The notes below the pieces were generated by a model that worked only from the letters and a program-made list of their open reading frames with translations, was not told the DNA's origin and ran no database searches. Positions 5,759-11,680 of a stretch of DNA of 11,680 nt are shown in pieces. This DNA comes from Rickettsiales bacterium (GTDB lineage Bacteria > Pseudomonadota > Alphaproteobacteria > Rickettsiales > UBA3002): assembly GCA_002725445.1 (NCBI GenBank), contig PBPD01000113.1:1-11680 (forward strand). Reading direction: 5' to 3'. The position numbers and the translations under genes are program-made. Position 1 is the stretch's first letter; each line of letters begins with the position of its first letter.

Positions 5759-6370
5759 ATGAAACGCTATTTGATGATGACGGCCATCGCAGCCGCACTC
5801 ACCACACTCACCGCACAGCCAATCATGGCGCGCAGTCAGGACGCTGCCTATGACGACCGTGGCCAGTTCGTAGTCGATAAACAAGGCGATTGCATTCGCA
5901 CCAAATGGATGGAGTCAACCGATCCATGTGCGCCACCGCCTCCGCCGCCTCCACCACCGCCGCCTCCGCCACCACCTCCTCCGCCGCCCCCACCGGTCGA
6001 TGAAGAGTTGAAGGAGACGATCTATTTCAAATTTGATTCCGCCCAGCTAACCGACCGTGCGGTCTACGACCTCACCCAGCTGGCGCGCCTCATCAACACC
6101 ACCAGCTATTTGCTGGATGTCGACATCATCGGCTATGCAGACAAGATGGGGAATGATTCGTATAACCTCGCCCTCTCCGAGCGCCGCGCTAAGGCTGTGG
6201 AAACCTTCCTCGACCAGCGTTCGCGCATCGACACCTCGGTGGCTGATATTCGGGGCTTGGGCGAATCGGTGAGCATCACCGATTGTGATGGCATAACTGA
6301 GCGCCAGAAACGTATTGATTGTTTGGCGCAGGATCGTCGCGTAGAGATTCACTTTATCTACCGCCGATGA
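5759..6370 (+). CDS. OmpA-family peptidoglycan-binding protein with poly-proline linker
   Basis: 203 residues. Residues 1-24 are a Sec signal peptide (MKRY, hydrophobic core, likely cut after PIMA). Residues 25-58 form a short region with Cys45 and Cys57, then 21 consecutive prolines (59-79), then an OmpA C-terminal domain (about 84-203). In that domain YFKFDSAQLT (89-98) is the first strand and GYADKMGNDSYNLALSERRA (125-144) the ligand loop; Asp128 and Arg143 correspond to the residues that bind diaminopimelate of peptidoglycan in this family. Cys176 and Cys188 probably form the loop disulfide common in these domains, and DRRVEIHF closes the fold. There is no beta-barrel or lipobox, so it is periplasmic, possibly held to a membrane partner through the proline linker. 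GGAGAG at 5750-5755 is a good ribosome-binding site for ATG 5759. It ends in a 3' region with a hairpin, repeats and a terminator. Family certain, partner unknown. Confidence 0.92.
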   Translation: MKRYLMMTAIAAALTTLTAQPIMARSQDAAYDDRGQFVVDKQGDCIRTKWMESTDPCAPPPPPPPPPPPPPPPPPPPPPVDEELKETIYFKFDSAQLTDRAVYDLTQLARLINTTSYLLDVDIIGYADKMGNDSYNLALSERRAKAVETFLDQRSRIDTSVADIRGLGESVSITDCDGITERQKRIDCLAQDRRVEIHFIYRR

Positions 6371-6383
6371 TCTGAACCGAATG

Positions 6384-6411
6384 GGTGCGTGAGGTTCGTC
6401 CTCGGCGCACC
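6384..6411 (+). other. Stem-loop just after the OmpA-family gene
   Basis: GGTGCG-T-GAGG (6384-6394) pairs with CCTC-GG-CGCACC (6400-6411): ten base pairs with one small internal loop and a TTCGT loop, starting 14 bases after the stop codon. No T run follows, so it is not a typical terminator. A structure protecting the mRNA 3' end is a reasonable guess. Confidence 0.55.
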
Positions 6412-6423
6412 ACCAAACACCCC

Positions 6424-6596
6424 GCAGAGCGGTCGCGTTAGCGCGGAGCGATGCGGAGAAAATACTAGCTGAGCGGTCGTGCCTAGCGCGCAAGCGATGC
6501 GGAAAAAACTAGCAGAGCGGTCGTGCAGTGCGCGGAGCGATGCGGAAAAAACTAGCAGAGCGGTCGTGCAGTGCGCGGAGCGATGCGGAAAACCAA
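6424..6596 (+). repeat. Four tandem intergenic copies of the palindromic repeat
   Basis: Units 6424-6467 (44 bases), 6468-6511 (44), 6512-6554 (43) and 6555 to about 6596 (the last loses its tail). Each reads GCNGAGCGGTCGYG, a variable centre, then GCGCGGAGCGATGCGG and an A-rich tail ending ACTA; unit 2 has GCGCGCAAGCGATGCGG. Units 3 and 4 are identical through the core. The core is the one seen in the prepilin gene, but here the period is not a multiple of three and the tail differs. The array lies between the OmpA-family stop codon and its terminator, so it is transcribed as 3' untranslated RNA. Confidence 0.93.
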
Positions 6597-6657
6597 TCAA
6601 CGTCACACGCGCAGCGGCGCGAACGACGTGCACGGGTTAATCATAGCGTAACCAACT

Positions 6658-6691
6658 TTGGGGCGGTTCTTCGGAACCACCCCAATTTTTT
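6658..6691 (+). terminator. Rho-independent terminator with UUCG tetraloop
   Basis: TTGGGG-C-GGTTC (6658-6669) pairs with GAACC-A-CCCCAA (6674-6685), 11 base pairs with one C/A mismatch, closed by a TTCG loop at 6670-6673 and followed by six Ts (6686-6691). It ends plus-strand transcription from the OmpA-family gene, about 290 bases after its stop. On the minus strand no T run follows, so it does not obviously serve the convergent gene. Confidence 0.93.
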
Positions 6692-6757
6692 ATCTGCCAC
6701 ATGCAACAGCACGCCCGCCCCGCAAGGCGCGCGTATGCTATTCAATACTACACTGAT

Positions 6758-7861
6758 TTATTGGGATAAGTGCTGATCAGGCGCTTTGGCCACGGCGGCC
6801 TCGTGCTGAATCTCACCGATATGCGTATCAGGCCTGCCCTGCTCGCTATCTTTCGCATCTACGTGCTGCGAGGCATCATCTTTCAACAGCTTCAGCCCCT
6901 TATGCTTGCGCTCCTCAGGTGGCTTCTCGTCTTCATCTTTGGCATAGACGATGTTGCCATCTTTATCCTTATACGCACCACCATACAGGAAGCCCACCGT
7001 ATTGCCCGTAAACTGCATTGCCACGCGCAGCGGCTGTGCATAGGCGATAATCTTTTGCTGCATCTCTGGCAGCACTTCACCTGTCGCCACGTGCTTCACA
7101 GGGTTTTCCTTCACATACTGCATTTCCTGATAGGAATTAGGCACGGTTGTGAAATAACGCGTGTAGAAAATGCCTGACGACCATTGCCACGCTTTCTCCA
7201 CATTCTTGTGAAACAGCAAGGTCGCGCCCGCCAATGCGGTCAGGCCGCCCTGCATAATAATACCGTTGCGGGTTTTGCCCTGCCCGATTTTTGCAAGGTC
7301 AAACGCCGCGCCTGTATAGAGCAACCCGTTGACCATCTGCGACAAACCGATGGTTTGTGTAATATGGTCCGTTGGCTCCAGCACTGCCTGACCAATACGT
7401 GTCGCCACATATTTCGGCAGGCTCATATCGTTATAACGGTCAATTTCTTCCTGGCTCTGCGGCTTAAACGGCACCACGGTTGCCAGCGCACTCACCGCCA
7501 TCGACACCCATGATGCCGTGCTGCGCTTATTAATACCACGCAAGTCAGACACATAAATATTCAGCGCATCACCGGTTAGGCTAAGGGTCTGCGAAATACG
7601 GATGTTATTGTTCACCACGCCACGCGAGGTATTTTCCAGCGACACGTCGCGCACATCATACAAGCGGTTTTGCAAATGCTCCAACGGCGAAAGCTGGCCA
7701 CCCGGCGCTTTATACACGCGACGATCCAGATCCTTCGTGCGGTTAAACTCCAGATCCTCATTCTTTTCATCGGCGCTCTTATAGACGCCGGCCAACTGAA
7801 AACTATCAGTCTTTGCCTTATCTGGCTGAATCGTGGCGGTTTTTTCAGGCGTTTGGCTCAC
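6758..7861 (-). CDS. Uncharacterised protein with hydrophobic segments, 367 aa
   Basis: I do not recognise a family. The start is GTG at 7861, supported by AGGAA five bases upstream; no ATG fits better. Residues 1-110 are polar (SQTPEKTATIQ..., then NRTKDLDRRVYKAPGG and a region with GVVNNNIRISQTLSL). Hydrophobic stretches lie at 113-131 (STASWVSMAVSALATVVPF), 200-217 (GIIMQGGLTALAGATLLF) and 277-296 (PLRVAMQFTGNTVGFLYGGA), with a weaker one near 175-190; glycines and alanines within them suggest membrane association rather than a soluble core. The C-terminus (298-367) is very charged and likely disordered (KDEDEKPPEERKHKG). No signal peptide is seen. It is convergent with the OmpA-family gene and lies 186 bases downstream of the 1160-residue gene on the same strand, so the two may be co-transcribed. 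Predicted inner-membrane protein of unknown role. Confidence 0.75.
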   Translation of the reverse strand: MSQTPEKTATIQPDKAKTDSFQLAGVYKSADEKNEDLEFNRTKDLDRRVYKAPGGQLSPLEHLQNRLYDVRDVSLENTSRGVVNNNIRISQTLSLTGDALNIYVSDLRGINKRSTASWVSMAVSALATVVPFKPQSQEEIDRYNDMSLPKYVATRIGQAVLEPTDHITQTIGLSQMVNGLLYTGAAFDLAKIGQGKTRNGIIMQGGLTALAGATLLFHKNVEKAWQWSSGIFYTRYFTTVPNSYQEMQYVKENPVKHVATGEVLPEMQQKIIAYAQPLRVAMQFTGNTVGFLYGGAYKDKDGNIVYAKDEDEKPPEERKHKGLKLLKDDASQHVDAKDSEQGRPDTHIGEIQHEAAVAKAPDQHLSQ

Positions 7862-7869
7862 AATGGTTC

Positions 7870-7968
7870 CTATGCTTGCTTAGAACAATATTCTTGTGTG
7901 CTTATGTTATGCCACACAGATGTTACAGAACGATGAAGACGGGCCGAAAAACCGCGATTACGTGACAT
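7870..7968 (-). CDS. Possible 32-residue leader ORF upstream of the 367-aa gene
   Basis: Minus-strand ATG at 7968 opens a 32-codon frame (starting MSRNRGFSARLHRSV) that stops with TAG at 7870-7872, eight bases before the GTG of the next gene. An AGGAAAAG stretch lies about 12 bases upstream of the ATG, longer than the ideal spacing. The tight coupling to the downstream start is the only argument for translation; the peptide resembles nothing I know and could be chance. Confidence 0.15.
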   Translation of the reverse strand: MSRNRGFSARLHRSVTSVWHNISTQEYCSKQA

Positions 7969-8047
7969 TTTTTTGGCTTTTCCTGCCTCACTCGCGTCAA
8001 TGCACAAAATTAGCCTGCCATATACACCCACAGATTGCATTTGTCGC

Positions 8048-11000
8048 TTATTTCCCCGCACCCACTTCGGTACCGCGCGATTGCAGGGCAGCGAAATACG
8101 GCTCTGCCAGGTTCTTGATTTCCTCTGGCGTGAACGCGAAATTCGCACGCATCGAGGTGCGCACCTGCCGCACGGCGTCATTGCCCTCGCCGCGCTCAAT
8201 GTCGGTTGGCAAATTGCGCTGCTGGCGCTGCATCCATTGCGCCGTTGGTGTGCTTTGCCCCTTGCCGAAGAACGTCATAAGCTCGGGCTTGAGGTAGAAT
8301 TTCACATGCACCGGATCGCGCTGGGCATGGCTGGCAAAATGGCGGTCAATATCGCCTTGCGTGCGTTCTTCACCGTCCAGATCATACATCGAATCACCAT
8401 GGTAACTCGCCTTAATCACCTCTTCGGTGGTTTCCAGCTGACTAAGCGAGCCTACTTCGTCGCGCAGCTCGTCCTCGAAGCGGCGGAAATGCGCCAGATG
8501 CTCGTTATACGCCTGATAGAAACCCTCAAAATTGGTTTTGAAATGCTCCACCGCCTGTGGGGTCACCTCGTCTTTTTCCAGTACAATCGGCACGTCATGC
8601 GCCAGCAACATCGCGCCCACCGCCTCCATTGGCCGCAGATTCAGCATATCGTCATTGCTCAGCTCGGTCGGTTTCTTTTGCGCTTCCTCTTCTTCAGGAT
8701 GGTGCTCCTTGAAGGAGAGATACGCATTCACACAATCTTGCAGCGTGCGCATCGACTGAATGAAAAACTCCGGGCTATCCTCGGTTTGCGCCAAAAAGTT
8801 CGGATGCCGCATCCACGACAAATCATCGCCCAGACGGTCCAGCTCAAACTTCTCATCCGTCACCGCCACCAGCTCGGCTTCCGCTTCGGTTAAATCGCGC
8901 TCCTGCTCGACGGTTTCTTCCAGCTCATATTCTTTGCGTGCATCAATCAGCTCGGCATTGCGCAGCGGCTTGATCACGTCGCGCTGGAATTGCTGCCATT
9001 GGCGGCGATCCTTCACCGACAACACCAGCACAGGCTGTGCGCCGCGGTCTTCATCGGCCACGCCCACGCCCTGCTCTTCCACCGTGGCGTCCTGCCGCTC
9101 ATAGGTGATCCATGCATGGTTGGGGTTCAGCTTGGTGCCGCCAAACATTTTGCGCAAATTACGCGCCGACACTTTATGCTGCTTGATGCGCTTCTCTTCC
9201 ACATCAGGGTCAAAGCGCAATTTTAGCACTTCGTCGCGCATATGGGCAGGCAGAATGGTGTGAGGCGGCGCATTATCGCCATATTTTTTCATTTGCGCAT
9301 CGTGCCATTCGCGCATTTCCGGCGGCATTTTAAGCGATGGAATCTCGCGGCCATCGGTGCGCTCAGCAAAGGCTTTCTGCACATCGCTCAGTGTTTCCTT
9401 AGTCGGGAACACCACAGCCACCGTCTTTTTATTGCCGGCTTTCACCAGCTCCACATCACGCGTAAATGCGCCTTCACGTGCCAGATTCTGCAAAATCTCC
9501 TGCGTGCTGCGCCCCGCATTATCAATAATCAGCGCCGTGGCGGTGCGGGTGCGCGGATCCAGATGCTCCTCAAACCAGCGGTGCCAGTCCTGCGCCTCGG
9601 CATGCGCTTCGTTCACGCTGCCTGTGCCGTCTTCCAGCTGGCCTGCGCCGCGCTCCTGATCTTCCAGCCCGTCACGCAATTTCTTGCCCACAGTGCCCAC
9701 CCCTGCCACATGCGCGGCGGTGGTTTTTGCGCCCTCCAGCAACTCACTATTGGGGCCGCTCACCCCCTCGCGTGACTGCTGATCTTCCTGCGCATCATTC
9801 AGGGTTTTCAGGAAGTTATTCCAGTGCGTTTCGGCCGGAAAGCGCATGCTCGCCAGCGAAATAGAGCTGCGCGCCAGACGCTCGGTGTCGTTCAGCTCTT
9901 TCTTCAGCTTGGTGACTTTCTGGCTGACGACAAAATGCTCATCCGCCCGCGCCAGAATGGTCTGATCGTCAATCTTACCCTGCTCCTGCTCATTCTCGGG
10001 GAAATCGTCTTCCTCAAACAGCACCGGATAGTCCTGCTTGGCGCTGCGCAGCTCGCTGAACATATCAGCGGGCACATCAAACGCAATCACATGCGCCTTG
10101 CCTGCGCGCGGGCCATTATTGCGGTATTCATAGGTTTCGCCCACATCCGCCAGCCCCAGCGAACGGAATTTGTCGCGCAAGGCGGTCGCACTATAGCGCC
10201 CCACTTTGCTGTCATCACAGGCGATATAAATCCGCGGCACGGTTTCATAGCCGCTTTCCATCACCTTTTCGCCGGTTTCCTTGTCTTCCACCTGCTCCTG
10301 ATAATACACGCGCGCATAGCTCAAACTCAGGCGGTTGCTGCTTAGCCCGTCAATATATTCCAGCGCGCGATTGATCGCATCATCGGTACTTAGTTTCGGC
10401 TTTGGTTTGGCATGTATTTGCTTGATAGGCCCGCCCGATACCACTGGCTCGTAATGTTCCACACCCATCTGGCCGCGCACATTTTCATCCAGCGCCTGCA
10501 CGCTCTCGGCTTCCACCACTGGCTGTTTCGACAGAAAATCATGCACGCTGTTTTTCGCGTCCGGGTCGCGCTCAGCCTCTATCTGCGCCTTCACATCATT
10601 ATAGACCGCCTGCGGCAGACTCACCCGCACCACGGCGGGGCGTTCATCGGCCTTGCTCACCAGCTCATGTTCCAGATCACTACGCAAACCTAACGTGCCC
10701 AAATGTTTCAGCACGCGCTCGGACAGCTCCGCCGTCAGATAGATATAATAGCTGTGCTTGCCACGCCGCTCTGTCACCTCGCCCAGCGTCACACCCTTGA
10801 TTGGCTGCGGCTCTTCTTTGCGGTCATTGGTCAGGCGCAGCGGCTTCAACCCCGTCACCTGCAAAGCAAATGACACATCTTCGCGCACCATCGGCTCGCC
10901 CAAGGCTTTATTCAGACGCTCCATCTCGCGGATGGGATTCTGCTTGCCATTGGCCAGAATTTCACGCGTGCGGCTGCCCGAGCTACCTTCCAACTTCAGC

Positions 11001-11530
11001 GGGTCTTTCACCAATTTCGGATCCGCTATGCCCCACAGCGCTTCACGCTCGGCGCCACGCCCCAACCGGTTGATCGCAATCACCAGATCATACTCGCCAT
11101 TACTGCGCAGGCGGCGCTCTAAACGGAATTGCTCCGGCTCTATCTGATGCTTGGCGATATACTCTTTCAGCGCAACCGGCTTTACATCTTCGGTCTTTTT
11201 GCGCGCCGGTTTCGCCCCCTGCTGCTTCGGTGCAGCACTCTCGGCCACGCCGCGCTCCACCTCAGGGAAATAGCGTGAGGCCAACGTTGCCAGCGTGTTC
11301 AGGCTTGGCGCGGCATTCTCGCCCACAAAATCCAGAATATCATCGCCCAGCCCGGTTTTTTCCGCCACACTGTCAATCTCTTCGGTCAGCGCCTCGCGCA
11401 GGTTCGGCAGGTCATTCGATTCGTAATTCAGCTCAATCGTGCCATTGCCCGCCGTCTGGCGAATCGATTCCGCCACCGCATGCGGAATATGAATCGCAAC
11501 GGTGGTGTGCCCCGCACGGTGGTCAAACAC
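8048..11530 (-). CDS. Large uncharacterised cytoplasmic protein, 1160 aa
   Basis: A single uninterrupted frame of 1160 residues; no domain family is recognised. There is no signal peptide or membrane segment, composition is highly charged, and only two cysteines occur (438, 933), all pointing to the cytoplasm. Residues 95-120 and 860-890 are low-complexity or helical charged stretches; 515-660 is polar and partly coiled-coil-like. A recurring pattern of a short hydrophobic strand, then Pro, Thr or Lys, then a helix appears at least seven times (see findings), suggesting repeated alpha/beta modules. The first available start is GTG 11530, without a Shine-Dalgarno sequence, and no in-frame ATG occurs before residue 203. 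Upstream the frame stays open for 24 more codons to a TGA at 11603-11605 with no ATG, GTG or TTG. The true 5' end is therefore doubtful and may have been displaced by a junction near the window edge. The stop at 8048 lies 186 bases before the next gene on this strand. Confidence 0.8.
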   Translation of the reverse strand: MFDHRAGHTTVAIHIPHAVAESIRQTAGNGTIELNYESNDLPNLREALTEEIDSVAEKTGLGDDILDFVGENAAPSLNTLATLASRYFPEVERGVAESAAPKQQGAKPARKKTEDVKPVALKEYIAKHQIEPEQFRLERRLRSNGEYDLVIAINRLGRGAEREALWGIADPKLVKDPLKLEGSSGSRTREILANGKQNPIREMERLNKALGEPMVREDVSFALQVTGLKPLRLTNDRKEEPQPIKGVTLGEVTERRGKHSYYIYLTAELSERVLKHLGTLGLRSDLEHELVSKADERPAVVRVSLPQAVYNDVKAQIEAERDPDAKNSVHDFLSKQPVVEAESVQALDENVRGQMGVEHYEPVVSGGPIKQIHAKPKPKLSTDDAINRALEYIDGLSSNRLSLSYARVYYQEQVEDKETGEKVMESGYETVPRIYIACDDSKVGRYSATALRDKFRSLGLADVGETYEYRNNGPRAGKAHVIAFDVPADMFSELRSAKQDYPVLFEEDDFPENEQEQGKIDDQTILARADEHFVVSQKVTKLKKELNDTERLARSSISLASMRFPAETHWNNFLKTLNDAQEDQQSREGVSGPNSELLEGAKTTAAHVAGVGTVGKKLRDGLEDQERGAGQLEDGTGSVNEAHAEAQDWHRWFEEHLDPRTRTATALIIDNAGRSTQEILQNLAREGAFTRDVELVKAGNKKTVAVVFPTKETLSDVQKAFAERTDGREIPSLKMPPEMREWHDAQMKKYGDNAPPHTILPAHMRDEVLKLRFDPDVEEKRIKQHKVSARNLRKMFGGTKLNPNHAWITYERQDATVEEQGVGVADEDRGAQPVLVLSVKDRRQWQQFQRDVIKPLRNAELIDARKEYELEETVEQERDLTEAEAELVAVTDEKFELDRLGDDLSWMRHPNFLAQTEDSPEFFIQSMRTLQDCVNAYLSFKEHHPEEEEAQKKPTELSNDDMLNLRPMEAVGAMLLAHDVPIVLEKDEVTPQAVEHFKTNFEGFYQAYNEHLAHFRRFEDELRDEVGSLSQLETTEEVIKASYHGDSMYDLDGEERTQGDIDRHFASHAQRDPVHVKFYLKPELMTFFGKGQSTPTAQWMQRQQRNLPTDIERGEGNDAVRQVRTSMRANFAFTPEEIKNLAEPYFAALQSRGTEVGAGK

Positions 11531-11680
11531 AACGGGGTGGAATCCAACCCATTGGAAAATCCCTACCCTAAATGGTGGGGCGAGTATGAGCCTTCCGTGT
11601 ACTCAGGAATCGAGAACAAAAAGCGATCCCTGCTGTACATCATCATGACATCAATCTGTGAGGAGCAGCATACCATTAAT
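11489..11680 (+). CDS. Possible start of a plus-strand gene, cut by the right edge
   Basis: Frame 2 is open from ATG 11489 to the window end (64 codons). The part from 11531 on reads like real protein (NGVESNPLENPYPKWWGEY, later KKRSLLYIIMTSICEEQHT) and its G+C content (about 47 percent by hand count over 150 bases) is lower than in the neighbouring genes. The family is not recognised. The first 42 bases overlap the opposite-strand 1160-residue frame, so the true start, or the junction with foreign sequence, may lie nearer 11531. No ribosome-binding site was found. Confidence 0.35.
   Translation, partial: MNRNGGVPRTVVKHNGVESNPLENPYPKWWGEYEPSVYSGIENKKRSLLYIIMTSICEEQHTIN

Noticed and set aside
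6424..6596. CRISPR array
   Set aside because: Units follow each other with only short conserved A-rich tails; there are no unique spacers of about 30 bases and no cas genes in the window.
6358..6633. Repeat-containing minus-strand ORF encoding HDRSAS-type peptides
   Set aside because: It is created by the tandem repeats. Unit lengths of 43-44 bases shift the frame between copies, so there is no sign of selection for coding here.
7973..8893. Long plus-strand open frames (e.g. 306 codons) over the 1160-residue gene
   Set aside because: They are shadows of the minus-strand frame. The minus frame is continuous for 1160 codons with well-formed protein composition, while these are His/Arg/Leu-rich and lack ribosome-binding sites.

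Overview
The window looks like a chromosome segment of a Gram-negative bacterium with a G+C content somewhat above one half. It has a periplasmic OmpA-type protein, type IV-pilin-like genes with the short leader and GFSLVELSIVLVILGLL stretch I associate with Alphaproteobacteria, a RimB-RimK-type fusion and an RTX protein. An alphaproteobacterium is my best guess, from protein style only; no rRNA or other marker is present.

Layout. 1-498 (-): N-terminal half of an aldehyde dehydrogenase running off the left edge. 499-725: divergent intergenic region. 726-2165 (+): a secreted, almost pure RTX beta-roll protein, closed by a strong terminator (2226-2264). 2300-3094 and 3188-4147 (+): two tandem paralogous prepilin-like genes. 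The second carries an in-frame array of a GC-rich palindromic repeat inside its N-terminus and so has two copies of the GFSLVELS processing motif. 4230-5630 (+): retropepsin-like (RimB/zinc-protease family) domain fused to a RimK-type ATP-grasp ligase. 5759-6370 (+): OmpA/peptidoglycan-binding protein with a 21-proline linker, followed by a hairpin, four tandem copies of the same repeat family and a UUCG terminator. 6758-7861 (-) and 8048-11530 (-): two unrecognised genes on the opposite strand, the second encoding 1160 residues. 11531-11680 has different composition and appears to carry the start of a plus-strand coding region, so the right edge may be a junction.

How the parts relate. The left and centre are mostly cell-surface functions: secreted RTX protein, pseudopilins and a peptidoglycan anchor. 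The two pilin genes and the RimK fusion each have an extended -10-like motif (TGCTATNNN) exactly six bases before the ATG and no Shine-Dalgarno sequence, which predicts leaderless mRNAs. The RTX gene, ompA and the 367-residue gene have ordinary ribosome-binding sites. The most interesting material is the repeat family. It is non-coding with a 43-44 base period after ompA, but frame-preserving (45, 45 and 75 bases, no stop codons) inside the second prepilin gene, much as Rickettsia palindromic elements insert into proteins. A second unusual signal is a regular one-faced glutamine ladder in the RTX beta-roll.
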